From positions 3,410,001 to 3,474,000 of the forward strand of contig CM066288.1 of the NCBI GenBank assembly GCA_033816765.1: a stretch of 64,000 nucleotides of DNA, written 5' to 3'. The translations under genes were made by a program, and so were the position numbers. The notes under the pieces were generated by a model. It searched no databases and was not told the DNA's origin. It was given only the letters and a program-made list of their open reading frames with translations. Shown in pieces: positions 22,238 to 33,419 of the stretch. This DNA comes from Nothopassalora personata. Lineage: Eukaryota; Ascomycota; Dothideomycetes; Mycosphaerellales; Mycosphaerellaceae. The number at the start of each line of letters is the position of its first letter. Position 1 is the stretch's first letter.

Positions 22238-24787
22238 TCATCTTCCCCCTACTGGCACCCAGCCTCGCCCAAGATCGACACTCCGATTGACTCTGCCTCC
22301 AGGGGTAAGAGGCACATTGACTCTCCCTCCTGTGTGAGGTTCGTCCCCACTGTCCGAATCGTATGCATCTCCCAGACGCGCAAAGTAGTCGGCCAAGCCA
22401 CTTGTCGGACTCGCGATGGTGTCGTACTGTGGTGGCGGCGTGATGAGGGGTGGCGGTGGCTCCTCATCTTCGAACGCGGGTGGGTTGAATGATGGAGCTC
22501 GAAGTAAATGCATAGGTCGATCCGGTGCGCGTTGCACTCGTGACAGTTCGGCAATGTTGTTATGTCTGCCGGTGGGATTGGCTTGATGCAGTGTGGGCGG
22601 CCTTTGCAGTTGGGGCGACCAGGGATCTGTATTGGTCGATCGGTCATTTTGCAGGCTCGTCCGCGAGCCAATGTTGATGGCGTGCATTGCTGGGATGAGG
22701 CCGGTGGGTGAGTTGCGTCTCTGAGCTGCGCCAGGGCAACCGCAGTCGAAGAGGTGTGCGCTCATGGGTGTAGCCATTGGCGAGCTGTAAGCCGGTAGGG
22801 AAATGTTGGCTTGTGTTGCACGACATGACAGGATGTGGAATGGCGAGTCGATGGAGATCTCGAAATGTCTTCGTTTGGTTGGGTCTTGTGCGTCAGGTCT
22901 GGATAATCGCATCACAATCTTGATCCAATGATGCACCTGTATATTCTGGTATGTAGTATCGAAATGAAGCCTTTGGTTTCGTTCTCGGTCCTTCATGGTG
23001 TGACAGCTGGGCAATTGTACGTTGAATTCCATTTCCGTGGGGCCGATGTTTGAGTCACCTTCCAGGTTGCCCAGAAGGTTCGTGGTGTCTGTTGATGTAA
23101 CATCCTCGCCGCGTGCTGCTCGTGCTCTCTGATCGTAGGGGATACCTCCGCCAGCGGTCACGCGCATTGTACTGCCCGGGTACGTGCTGTTGGGTGGGCC
23201 ATCTGCTCGCTTCTCGAAGAGTTGCACTTTCCGTGTTGGTTCCATCCGGTGTACCCGCTTATTTGAGCAAAAGTATTCGATGTTCTCGGTGACTAGTACT
23301 TTGATCCGATGACACTGAACCTTCGCAAGCGGTGTCAATTTGAAGGCGATGGGTACAGACGAGCCAAGAGGAAAGCTTTTGCCGGAGATGACAATGTCGT
23401 AGTGAAGCTGATCTTCCCAGTTCCGACTGATGGCAATCGGCTCGACCTGCTCGAGGGAGCCTTCTGCAGGTGCGCGGATCAGTGTAACCTCCTTGTTACC
23501 GATCAGATTGGCTCGGAAAGCTCCTGATCGCTCGACTGTCGCTTCAAGCTCGTATTTCACAGAACCAAGTTCTACGTCGATCGTCTCGGGTAGCCGACTG
23601 TCCAAAGGCAGCTCGAAATTGTAGATGTAGTCGCCTGGTAAGAAAGTCCGATATCCCTTCGCAGCAACACTCGGACCTCCCGGTACCGGATCTCCCTTGC
23701 CAAAACTCCGTGACTGGTTGATAGAAAGTGCAAGCTTCTTGGCTTCCTTCGCGCTCAGGTTGAGGTTGGAACTAGTATCGTTAGACCCGCCCAGCGGATC
23801 CAGTCTCGTGATTGTCGTCGAAGCACCGTCCTTGAAGAGTTGTACGTGGTCTGCGTTGGTACCCTTCTCGGCACTCTCGAACTGAGCATTGAAGAAGGGC
23901 CATGTGTGTGACATGATGGTGTCTCGTTCTTCGAATTCGACCTTTCGTGGTGGTATGCCTTCGGGCCATTTCGTCACAGCCGTGCCCTTGAACTTCAGGT
24001 TCACAGCCTTAATCTTTGCACTCTTCTGTACTCGCAAATGTAAACTGCCTCGTAGCATAGCAGTATTGCCAGTCGCATGTTCAGCATTTTCGAATCCTTG
24101 AAGAAAGAGCACTGGCTCGGCTAGATGCACCCCAAGACTCACTCCATTCCCTGACGCTATTGGTTTCTCATCGTTCAGATTCAGGTTTGGAATGACACTA
24201 TCGACTATCGACGTGTCTATCCGAGGAGACGACCGAGCTCCTGTGCTGCTTATTGTAGATTGCGAAGAGTATGCTGAGCTGTCCCGCGCATCGCTCTGTA
24301 GTCGAGGTCTCGCCAGATGTGCGTTTATGGGCCCACCTATCGAATGCCTATGATTTCCTCGCATGTTGTTCCCTGCGGGTGTTGCGGCGGCGCCTCCACT
24401 GTCTCCCGATTGCTCCAACTGCGAGCGTTTGACCGGAGACCACGACCTCCTCTTGTCGGCCTTGTCGGCGCCCGGAGGTTTCGTCGAGTCCGGATTCGAG
24501 TTCGGACTCGCAATGACAGATCGAAGAAACCTCTTAGCGTTTTCTCTCGTGACCGACGCCAGCTTGACGTGGAGTGACGGCTTGCGCCGTTCTTTGAAAG
24601 GGTATGGGACTTGAGGCTTTTCGGTCTTTGTGCTCTCAAGATCTGGCCCCACTGGCTTGATGCACACTCTACCAGGCCCTACACGCCGAGGTCTGAAGAG
24701 CTTCTGTGGACGTTCGTCGACGTTGTGATGCGTGGCAGGCTCGTAGTAGAGAAGACCGTAGGTTGAGGATCGGTAGGAAACTGCCAT
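22238..24787 (-). CDS. Alpha-arrestin (arrestin-related trafficking adaptor)
   Basis: An intronless frame of 849 residues from the ATG at 24787 (MAVSYRSSTYGLLYYEPATH); the open frame continues upstream only to a GTG. Residues near 215-330 form the arrestin N domain (LFLQGFENAEHATGNTAMLR; IKAVNLKFKGTAVTKWPEGI) and residues near 400-640 the arrestin C domain (FLPGDYIYNFELPLDS; HYDIVISGKSFPLGSSVPIA; IKVLVTENIEYFCSNK). The C-terminal tail contains PPPPLITPPPQYD, a PPxY-type WW-binding site. Such adaptors recruit the HECT ubiquitin ligase Rsp5/Nedd4 to plasma-membrane transporters and direct their endocytosis in response to nutrients. The N-terminal 200 residues are basic and Ser-rich, a likely site for kinase or 14-3-3 regulation. 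Which transporter it controls cannot be told from sequence. Confidence 0.9.
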   Translation of the reverse strand: MAVSYRSSTYGLLYYEPATHHNVDERPQKLFRPRRVGPGRVCIKPVGPDLESTKTEKPQVPYPFKERRKPSLHVKLASVTRENAKRFLRSVIASPNSNPDSTKPPGADKADKRRSWSPVKRSQLEQSGDSGGAAATPAGNNMRGNHRHSIGGPINAHLARPRLQSDARDSSAYSSQSTISSTGARSSPRIDTSIVDSVIPNLNLNDEKPIASGNGVSLGVHLAEPVLFLQGFENAEHATGNTAMLRGSLHLRVQKSAKIKAVNLKFKGTAVTKWPEGIPPRKVEFEERDTIMSHTWPFFNAQFESAEKGTNADHVQLFKDGASTTITRLDPLGGSNDTSSNLNLSAKEAKKLALSINQSRSFGKGDPVPGGPSVAAKGYRTFLPGDYIYNFELPLDSRLPETIDVELGSVKYELEATVERSGAFRANLIGNKEVTLIRAPAEGSLEQVEPIAISRNWEDQLHYDIVISGKSFPLGSSVPIAFKLTPLAKVQCHRIKVLVTENIEYFCSNKRVHRMEPTRKVQLFEKRADGPPNSTYPGSTMRVTAGGGIPYDQRARAARGEDVTSTDTTNLLGNLEGDSNIGPTEMEFNVQLPSCHTMKDRERNQRLHFDTTYQNIQVHHWIKIVMRLSRPDAQDPTKRRHFEISIDSPFHILSCRATQANISLPAYSSPMATPMSAHLFDCGCPGAAQRRNSPTGLIPAMHAINIGSRTSLQNDRSTNTDPWSPQLQRPPTLHQANPTGRHNNIAELSRVQRAPDRPMHLLRAPSFNPPAFEDEEPPPPLITPPPQYDTIASPTSGLADYFARLGDAYDSDSGDEPHTGGRVNVPLTPGGRVNRSVDLGRGWVPVGGR

Positions 24788-27700
24788 TGTGCAAGCGCTG
24801 TCAGCAAAGGTACCTGGGAGTGAAGGGTCGTGCGTGCGAGGGGCCACATCAGCAGTGCGCCTCGAACTGCCAGCGGCCGCGAAGACATGTTTTGTGGCAT
24901 CTCAGAGAATCAAGATGCGTCGCGAGTGGTCCATGTGCCAGGTTGCAGAAGCATCCATGCGGCGCGCTCGCCTGAACATCCAAGGCGAGCAGATCGGTCA
25001 CACATCGCGTCATCGGTCTTGCCAGCAGAAAATGGCACAGGCGGGTCTGTTCGCCGAGACAGGGAGGTGCTGTGTTACTTACGAGAGCTATGTTTGCAGC
25101 GTGGATGCGATCTGTATCAAACCGTCCACCCGAGGCTGCGGGAGAGCAAGATTTGGGCGAGATGAAGTGTTTCAAGATGGCTCATATAGCCACACGCGCG
25201 ACGTGCATGCACTTCCTCGTCGCGTGGTGTCGCAAGCCTGCTACTAGTCAAAGGAGGTGATGAGGCCTGGCCTGCGATGTTTGGCATCCACACGTCAGGC
25301 ATGCGATCCGTGGCTGGCAGACGCCTTGACGCCAACGGACAGTCTTGTCCTTCCTTGTCGCTGTCCTGGGCACAACCTTGGCCGCGTGCAGCTGTTGATA
25401 CCTGGCGAAACTTCGCCGGCGCGACGGACCAAGTTGATGAGGCTGCAGAGCTGCAAAGGGGAAGCGAGTACAGTAAGTACACTGTACAGCACTGCCGGGA
25501 AAGCTGGGGGGGAGAGACGGCCGGCGATGCAATCAATCATGCAGCCCAATCTCGGGAGTGGGCAGGAGGAGGAGTCAGGATGCACGCCGTACTACTGTAG
25601 TCGTAATGCCTGCTCGTCCAAGATATGCAGTCCGAAGAAAGATGTGATGAGGTGGCGCTCGTCCAAGATCCACGGGTAGGTAGCACTGGGCAGTGGCAGT
25701 CCTTCCAGAGGGCGGCAAGGAGAGTGTGAGAGGAGCTCTGAGTCGAAAACACAGAGTAGTACGTACTATACCTCAATCAAACTTTGCGAAATAGGATCTC
25801 ACCAGACGGATGCAACGGCTATGTGTCTCGAGCCTGGAGCCACCACACCCCAGGCCTACTCGGGAGCGCGTTGTTTGCACTAGCACATCCGTGGCACGCC
25901 GTCACGCCGCAGGTGAAGGGGCTGTTTCACTCCTCATCATCATCATCATCATCACCACGCTGATGAGATATCGACGGGCGCTGGCGCTGCGCTGTCATGT
26001 GAGCACAACGCGGCCGAGAGCATGCAGGAGACGCAATCGCCCCGGGGGCCGGTCTCGTGTCATATCGACAAATGGAACGATGGTGGCAGAGAATGCTCTG
26101 GATATCTCGACACCACAACACAGCCTGCCGACGATCCGCTGTATCCGGACAAGCACTGTACTGTACAAAATCTATTCATACAGTAATAATTTATGTAGGT
26201 GTGATCTGCCGTGATGTGCTGCAGGGATAAATCTACTGGTACAGTAAGATATGCCCTCTTGGCGACATCACGCGACATCTCCAAGAGCACTGCCACTCAC
26301 TTTATTATCTGCCTCGAAGATGCCGGAGGCTCTTCGTAGCGGCCACCGAAGTCCAGACCACGTAGTCATCATCGTCATCATCATCAAGGGGCCGAGAAGA
26401 TTCTCAGCACATGTCGGAGGATCATCAGCGCTCCGGGTCATTGTTGAACTCGGCCTCGTAAGCGTTCCTGACAAACAATACGCAGCGAATAGCAGTGAGT
26501 CCGCGGCGTGCTGCTGTTGATGAGCAGCTGTGTCGACCCCACCACGCTACAGCGGGAGGAAGTACAGCAGCACGCGGGTATGGGGGAAGCGGCCAAACTT
26601 TCCGCACCGCAACTAACTCTCCACCCCAACGACGAGGTCTCTGCGTCGACAAGTTACAACATCATTCGACTCTTTGCGCCTCTCTCCATCGAACGCACTA
26701 ATTTCCGCGATCAAAAGGTCTACATGGCGCAGGGCGCAGTGTGGATTGCAGTTTTGGGACAGGCCGCTCAGTAAGCTAAGATATGCTCCAACGGGGACAG
26801 CAGTGGTCGAATAGAAACAGCCAAACGCGTTTTTCCTCACACAAGAACGCGCCCATCGAAAGAACCTTTTTCGGCAGCTGCAAAAAAGGCACGTCGTCCG
26901 AGGTGTTCTCGTCTGCCGACAGGGCGCCAAACAGCACCTTCCCGCGAACATCTTCAAAGATCTGTTGTATAATCATCCTCTAAAGATCTTGATTAAGCTT
27001 TCCGAATGACGCTACGGGCAGTATCAAGGTATTTCGTGCTGGAGCTTGTTGACTCTGCGAATAGTCTTTTCCGACCTGTGAACGTTTGACCGTTGGCAAA
27101 AAGCCGTTGACGAACCATGGCGCGGGTCAGCGCAAATGCAAAGTCCGCAAACGGTCATGGCCCTGGGGACACACAAGATACTGCATCCCGCCGTGGTGGT
27201 GGTTTGCAATGTGCTGGCAGGATATCTCCGCGATTGGCGCCAGAAATGGCAAGGCAGCGCCTTGCACAGCGTAGCGACTGTAAGAACCAGGAATCTGACG
27301 ACAGGATCGATCGTGCTGGTAGCAGATTGTGCTTCTTGGACCTATGAAGCGCCTGGGGAGCCGACGGGTCAGCAGTTGGCAGTCTCTGCTCTGCTGTCGG
27401 TTTCGACAGGGTACGCAAATTGATATTGACCAGCCAGCGACCTCACGCCATCACATCCAGCTTACGCCTTCTTGCATCTAGAAACATGCCAAAAAATGTC
27501 GAATCAAACCCGACCAGTCATAAAACCATGCACAATCCCTGAGCTTCCTCTCAATTGGGAGCAGGTTTTCGCACCGAATCTTCAAAAATTGCCTAGGACT
27601 CCATGCCAGTGGAGTTGCTGTATGACGCGACAGCATCGACGATGGAAAGCACACACGTCACCTTCTAGTAGGGTCCCTTGCTCATGGGCTCAAAGTCTGG

Positions 27701-27917
27701 TTAATCAAGTCTGAGCATCACGATCGTGGAAGCAAGCGCGTTGCAGAAGACGCCGGTTGCCGACATACATTATCTCTTATCTCTCCTGTCTGCACATCCA
27801 GTACATTCGCGGACACGCCGTGTGATGCTGTTGCGCCGCAGCATCATGTAGTCTCCACGTCCTGTGCATAAGCAAATTTTGTAAAGCATAGGTCTGAAAA
27901 CATCTCATTTCACCTTC
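24788..27917. other. 3.1-kb gene-free stretch
   Basis: Between the 5' end of the arrestin gene and the 3' end of the BRCT-protein gene I find no convincing protein or RNA gene. Short open frames up to about 150 codons occur on both strands without ATG-led, motif-bearing products. A (CAT)n-like run lies near 25,935-25,955 and a (CAT)/(CAA)-like run near 26,365-26,390. This is the longest unexplained stretch between called genes in the window. Confidence 0.5.
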
Positions 27918-30595
27918 TCAGTGCATCATCCCTTCGCTGTTTCTCGCCTTGGCTCTACTACCAGCGGCAGCCATCGCTGATGACTTGGCAGCAATCTCAC
28001 TACTGTCCTTCACCGTCGCCTTGTTAGAGGTGCGCCTGCCACTCAGCTCATCCGGCAGCAAGGTGGTACCCATCTTCTTGCTCATCTCCAGTCGATGGGC
28101 CTCGACTTCTGGCGTCTCATAGCCTAGCTGCGTGCTAGGCGGCAAGTCTGGCGCTGTCTTGGAAAAGACGAAGCCGTCAGCGGCCATGGACTCAGGCACC
28201 TCTGCCGGTAGCGCTGGTGAACCAGAAGCCGAGGCAGAGCGATTCGAGATACCACTGAGATTGCGGCCCAAGGGTCGATGCTTCCTCTTTTGCGGCTCTC
28301 CGGACGAGCCTGGGTTATTCGAGTCCTTACGCTTGAGAATGCTAGCCAGGTCCGAAGTCAAATCTTGCATTCGCCTGACCTCCTGACCGTCTTCGTTTAC
28401 TGGACTGCGCCTTGGGTTCTTCTTCGGCGATTTGATCGGCGGCGCCTCAGGCCCGGAAGTCTTGCCTGCCTCTTCAGACAAAGTGCGCCTCGACCTGTCA
28501 GCCTCATTTCCTGTGGTTGGTTCTGGCCCATGTTGGCTCCTCTGCTGTGAGATGTTGGGTGAAATTTCTTGCAATGGCCCGTCGCCTGGTGGTGACAGCG
28601 GATGCTGCCCAACGTGTCCTTGTCTGAGGGTTGGAGGCTCGTTGTTAACGACAGCACCCTCGTCATCATCGTCCTCGTAGATGAATGGTCCACTCCTAGG
28701 CTTCAGCTTGGACGCTTCTGGCGCAGGTGGCCTGAGCTGCAGTGCAGGTACTGCATGTCGGTTGCGCGTGTTGGATAAGCGTTTGGGCGGCAGAAGATCA
28801 TCTGTCCTGTTTCCACGTCAGCTTCCGTGCATCTTTGACTAAGCCACGAAGGAGCAGTAGATTGGTACTGTACGCGCTTGCTTACCGCCTCTCATCCTGA
28901 CCAGATCCCCGAGATGATCGATTGTCACTGGGCGCTGGGCTCGTCGCTGATGAGCTAGTACGAAGGTCCTTTGCGTCGAAAGCTGGCAAGCTGATCTTGT
29001 ACTTGTCAAGAGGTACGTGCTTCTTGTCCTTGTAGGATGCCCACAGCCACTTCGAAGACACAACAGGGATTCCGTGTTTCGCAGCGTATAAAGCCTTCTC
29101 AGGCTTAAGGCTCTCCGATGCGCAAACCAGGACTGATGTGCTTGGAGACAGAGATTCTAGGTAAGTGGCGCCCATCAACTTCACTGCTTCCGCAGTCTGC
29201 CGCAGGTCCACGCTATCAAATCCCGAGGTAGAGATGGTAAGGCTTGCGAAGCCTGACACCAATGCATTCGTGAGGGGAGAGCTCAAAGAATCCTCCAGTG
29301 GATTGAGGTGTCGTTTGTAGTGTATGCATCGCTCCACCCACCATTCTGTAACGAGTATAGTTCCGGGTGGGACACCTGAAAGGACAACCGGCTGAGCATG
29401 AGGCATCAGAAGACATCGACATTCGAAGCCAGGCATGTGTAAGGCAGTTTCGAGTTCTTCGGAAGACTGGACAACCGTAGCTCCATTCGGCTCGAGAAAC
29501 TGCTTCAGCTTCTTCACTTTCGCGTTATCGAATCCTTGAATGAGAATAAAATGCCCGGAGAACAGACCGTTCTGCTCGAGCTGTCCTGTCGGTTCCGCAG
29601 GTGTTTCCCGCCTCTGTCGCGAGGCTGGTCTTGACGCTGGGGCAGCGTTTTGGCTCTCGTCGTCCCAGGCGTCAAATTCTGTGTTGTCGACTTGCACTTC
29701 GTGTGCAGATATGTCGCGCCACATGTCCTGACTTTGCGAATCCAGTCGCGTTGAAGCCGATATGCGTAACTTTTTGCGACCCGGCTCTTGCCGAGCAGGA
29801 ACAGTCGCGACCTCTCGCGATCGCTTGTCCAGTGGCCTCTTTGTGCGGAATGCGCCCTTCCCTTGCTGCTCAAGAGGCAGTTCGGGTCTGTACAGAGCCT
29901 CGTCAAGCGCCATGCCTCTCACCAAGCAGTCCTCGTACCACTTCAGGCTCACGACGTTGATCTGCCACTGCTTGGCATGCGTGTACTTGGGACCTTCTGG
30001 CCGGGCAGCGATGAGGTGGGTGACATGCTTGGTCAGGTCACCGTTATACTTTCCGCCGTTTACTGTCACAGTCTCCTCGATCTCCTTCCTCTTGCATATA
30101 TCCTCGAAGCCGGTCAGACATATCTGCAGTCCCGAGAATGGTGGGATCAAATGCTCCTTCTCCAATGCTGCCACATCAACATCACCACCAGCCATCCACG
30201 CCTCTCTTACAGCCTCGATGAACCTCGGTGCCAGGGGTCTGATGTCGGGACGGTCTTTGGCGACATAGCGGTATTTGGGCGTCGCGGTGGCGCCCACAAG
30301 CAAATGTGTTACGTCGGAAGTCAGGTCCAGCTTATGGACAGCACCCATCTCCGAAGCCACATTGGCGAGTTTGGTCTTGAAAAGCACATCGTCAGTCTGT
30401 AAGAAGACTATTGGCGGGGAGTGATCAATTCTATATCTTGTTGCGGTGCTGTACTTACGCGAACATCCTGTGCTAGTGACGTACAACATATGACTACGCC
30501 TTTGAGCGGCAATTGGCTGTCTGTGTGCGCAAGTCAGTGAGTGACGCGGGTAGAATGTATGGGATACAACTACCAGTATCGCCGTTCTGCGCCAT
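27918..30595 (-). CDS. DPB11: DNA replication checkpoint BRCT protein (Dpb11/Rad4/Cut5, TopBP1-like)
   Basis: Four exons (30595-30574, 30520-30459, 30396-28886, 28806-27918) encode 827 residues; all junctions keep frame. The start MAQNGDTDSQLPLKGVVICC with TSLAQDV matches the first BRCT repeat of fission-yeast Rad4/Cut5, and continues with VTHLLVGATATPKYRYVAKD. BRCT2 follows (PPFSGLQICLTGFEDICKRK; VTHLIAARPEGPKYTHAKQW). Two more repeats lie in the second half (LFSGHFILIQGFDNAKVKKL; LVSGFASLTISTSGFD, with VVSSKWLWASYKDKKHVP). The last 300 residues are disordered and basic. The protein links CDK-phosphorylated Sld2/Sld3-type factors to the replicative helicase at origins and activates the ATR-type checkpoint. 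The 22-nt first exon and small second exon are inferred from splice signals and from the restored BRCT1 sequence. Confidence 0.9.
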
Positions 30596-30907
30596 TGCTA
30601 GCGGTGGTAATCAGAGAGGAAGACGCGACGACTCTGGTTTCTGGCGTTCCCCGCGAACTGAAGCTTGGACGGCCGTAACGCGCGGCGTATATTCACGTGT
30701 TCAGGTGACTCTCTCCTGCTTGTGCCACCGAAACGATCAAGTGAATGCATAGACTGCTCGTTGTCGACGATCCTGATCATCATGCTATAACGACGGGCCA
30801 CTTATCGCCCGATGTAGTGTTACAACATCTTTCGCACCTCCATACTTTCCGCAACAGCTCCCTCCCCAATATGCCTACAGATTGACCATACATCCTCCAG
30901 CTCCAGC

Positions 30908-31723
30908 TCACGCTCCCTCCATCACCGCATCTATCGACTGCAATCCCTCCATACCGCTCACACTGCTCCCTTGGCTGACATTCGAATCGCTTGATGTCGG
31001 TCGCGTAAGGTCTGACTGCCAGCCAAAGGCGGCATGCTCGTTGTGCTTCTTGTAGTAGTATGTTCCCTGCCGCGGCTTCAGCTCTTCGCTCAGACCATCC
31101 AGCACCGTCTTTGATATCCTCTCCGTCCCTGCCTTGTGATCACCATCGCGGTTCCAGATCTGTACCAACATGCTATTGAATCGCACGCCCAAGCTGATAC
31201 CGCATATGTCGTCTCTGAACGTCGCTCGGCCTGGCTCTTCAACAGCGCTCTGCAATTGTTCACCAATGGCCATCATGCAGACTTCTTGCCAGAAAGGGCC
31301 TGCCTGACTCTTCGGCACTCTAAATGTCCAGCTACCGCCTCGTCGGTTTCGTGGATCTTCCCAGATTGGCTTTACGCCTTTGTGGAACAGGTGCACAGAA
31401 TCGCGGAGTTTGAGCTGAGTGATGTCGAAGTTGTTGAAGACCATCCAGAATTGCTTCACATCACTGATCTGCGCAAGGTGTTCCAGACGAGATTCGTAGG
31501 TATCCGGAGAATCGCAATTGCTGCTAGCATTCACAGAACGATCCTGTCGGTCGTGCCAAAAGTCCCAGCTGTGTACCAGAGGAGGTGCTCGATTCTTCTG
31601 ATGCAGTCGTGTCTGGAGAAAGTTGAGCATCTCGGCTCCTCTGGCTGGTGAGGTGGTCGCAGCCTGATCCTCGGCGCCAATATCTGGCAGGCTAGAGACA
31701 TGTAGTCGCAGTGGATTCGCCAT
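30908..31723 (-). CDS. eIF4E-family cap-binding protein (4E/4EHP-like)
   Basis: A frame of 271 residues from the ATG at 31723 (MANPLRLHVSSLPDIGAED); upstream the frame is open only to a TTG. The core shows the eIF4E pattern: PLVHSWDFWHDRQ, QFWMVFNNFDI, HLFHKGVKPIWEDPRNRRGG and the following SWTFRVPK, and FWQEVCMMAIGEQL. The second cap-stacking Trp (PIWEDP) is present. The position of the first is within a less conserved stretch, and the long N-terminus differs from canonical eIF4E, suggesting a class-II (4EHP-like) member, which often represses translation of specific mRNAs. The C-terminal 40 residues are Ser-rich. A missed 5' exon cannot be excluded. Confidence 0.82.
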   Translation of the reverse strand: MANPLRLHVSSLPDIGAEDQAATTSPARGAEMLNFLQTRLHQKNRAPPLVHSWDFWHDRQDRSVNASSNCDSPDTYESRLEHLAQISDVKQFWMVFNNFDITQLKLRDSVHLFHKGVKPIWEDPRNRRGGSWTFRVPKSQAGPFWQEVCMMAIGEQLQSAVEEPGRATFRDDICGISLGVRFNSMLVQIWNRDGDHKAGTERISKTVLDGLSEELKPRQGTYYYKKHNEHAAFGWQSDLTRPTSSDSNVSQGSSVSGMEGLQSIDAVMEGA

Positions 31724-32204
31724 TGTGTCGGTAGTGAGGGGGATGGTCACGTCCGTCTGGCAAGACTGAGCTGCAAGAGACGACGACAAAGAACTTGCAG
31801 CGGCTTGAATGGATGGTATGGAAGGGGAAGATGCACACAAAAAATGGTGTTGGTGGTTAGGGGATGGGTCTCAAGAAAAGTGTCTCTTGCGTGTCCACGA
31901 GCATGTCTAAGGTGTTTGATGAGATTGGTGGAATGGTGGCTGTGCTGCGGTGTCGTAGGGAAGACAGGAGAGAGTGGGCGTCACATTGTCCTCCCTCTAG
32001 CCGTCGTATCGTAAGGCGGAGCGTTTCAGCTTGAAGACTGCTGCTGGCGACCAACACGGCGCGACACGCAGGCTAGTCTAATGTGGCGTGATTGGTCGAC
32101 TAGGCGATGGGACAGGTCTGGTGGGTCATCCTTGCCTGCCGAGGCGTTTGTGCAACGCGAATGGGTTGAATGGATGCTGTTGCGACTGCTCTACCATTTT
32201 CTCC
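31724..32204. promoter_or_regulatory. Divergent promoter region of the eIF4E-like and HEM3 genes
   Basis: The 481 bp between the ATGs of two divergently transcribed genes must hold both promoters and 5' leaders. I see no TATA-like box that can be assigned with confidence, and both reading frames extend into this space only through non-ATG codons. Confidence 0.5.
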
Positions 32205-33419
32205 ATGGCGGCACCGCGCACCGTACATAGCAACATGGCGTCCACAGTACAGCAGGACGATAACGCGCGCAAGTTCATCAAGGCGAGCAAGCCCAATGAG
32301 AGCACGCAGACATTCCATGTCGGCACGAGGAGATCCATCCTGGCACGAGTGCAAGCCGACGAGGTGGTCAAGGCATTGAGGGAGGCATGGCCGGAGCACA
32401 ACTTCGAGATCCACGCCATGAGCACGACGGGCGACAACAACCAGAATACGGCACTCCACAAGTTCAACGAGAAGGCTCTGTGGACGCAGGAGCTCGAGGT
32501 CTTGCTGCAAAGCAAAGAGCTGGACTTGATCGTGCACAGCTTGAAGGACATGCCCACGCAGTTGCCACACGACCTCGAGCTGGGCTGTGTCACGAAGCGG
32601 GAAGACCCTCGCGATGCCCTGGTCCTGCATCCGACGCTGGTCGGCAAGGTGAAGTCGTTAAAGGACCTGCCGCAAGGAGCGGTAGTCGGCACATCGAGTC
32701 TTCGTCGCACAGCACAACTCAAGCGCCACTATCCCCAGTTGCAGTTCAAAGACGTGAGAGGAAACATTGGCACTCGCCTCGGTAAGCTGGACGCGGCCGA
32801 CTCTGAATACTCTGCCATATGTATAGCAGTGGCTGGACTCGAACGGCTCGGCATGGGTGGCCGCATCAATACCTTCCTATCGAAAAATAATGGTGGAATG
32901 CTCCATGCCGTCGGTCAGGGCGCTTTGGGCATTGAGATCAGGAAAGACGATAAACGCACTGCCGACTTGCTGTCGAAGATCGGCTGTGACCGCACAAGAC
33001 GGCAGGCCCTTGTCGAGCGCAGCTTAATGCGCACACTTGAGGGAGGATGTTCAGTGCCCATTGGGGTTGAGACAGAATGGGTGGCAAAAAAGAGATTCCA
33101 CGATGCACATGTTGGTGTTGGTATCAAGCCGGCGGAGGACTACCACCAAGCGAGCGGCACAGATGTTCCAGGAGGCGGAGCCTCAACGAAAGAACAAGAA
33201 GACGAGAGAACAGATGAACTCGTAATGCGCGCAATTGTCGTCAGTCTGGACGGACAGGAAGCTGCCGAGATAGAGACCAGACGACTAGTCACAACCCATG
33301 AACATGCGGAGGAGCTGGGTTTCGATGCGGCCAAACTACTGGTTCAGCAAGGAGCAGATAAAATCCTGGAGCAGGTTCAGCTCAACAGAGGCATCATAAA
33401 AGAACAGGGCAATGCATAA
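32205..33419 (+). CDS. HEM3: Porphobilinogen deaminase (hydroxymethylbilane synthase)
   Basis: An intronless frame of 404 residues, started at the ATG at 32205 (MAAPRTVHSNMASTVQQDDN); another ATG lies ten codons later and the frame upstream has none. Family landmarks appear in order: VGTRRSILARVQAD at the N-terminal substrate loop, DLIVHSLKDMPTQLP, VVGTSSLRRTAQLKRHYP, and the dipyrromethane cofactor cysteine in TLEGGCSVPIGVETEW. An insertion rich in Gly/Lys/Glu (about residues 312-335) sits in the C-terminal domain, as is common in fungi. The enzyme joins four porphobilinogen molecules into hydroxymethylbilane, the third cytosolic step of heme synthesis after ALA formation. All signature residues seen are intact. 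Confidence 0.96.
   Translation: MAAPRTVHSNMASTVQQDDNARKFIKASKPNESTQTFHVGTRRSILARVQADEVVKALREAWPEHNFEIHAMSTTGDNNQNTALHKFNEKALWTQELEVLLQSKELDLIVHSLKDMPTQLPHDLELGCVTKREDPRDALVLHPTLVGKVKSLKDLPQGAVVGTSSLRRTAQLKRHYPQLQFKDVRGNIGTRLGKLDAADSEYSAICIAVAGLERLGMGGRINTFLSKNNGGMLHAVGQGALGIEIRKDDKRTADLLSKIGCDRTRRQALVERSLMRTLEGGCSVPIGVETEWVAKKRFHDAHVGVGIKPAEDYHQASGTDVPGGGASTKEQEDERTDELVMRAIVVSLDGQEAAEIETRRLVTTHEHAEELGFDAAKLLVQQGADKILEQVQLNRGIIKEQGNA

Noticed and set aside
24849..25536. Several 90-150-codon frames on both strands upstream of the arrestin gene
   Set aside because: They overlap one another, mostly start at non-ATG codons and have compositions expected of shadows in GC-rich DNA.
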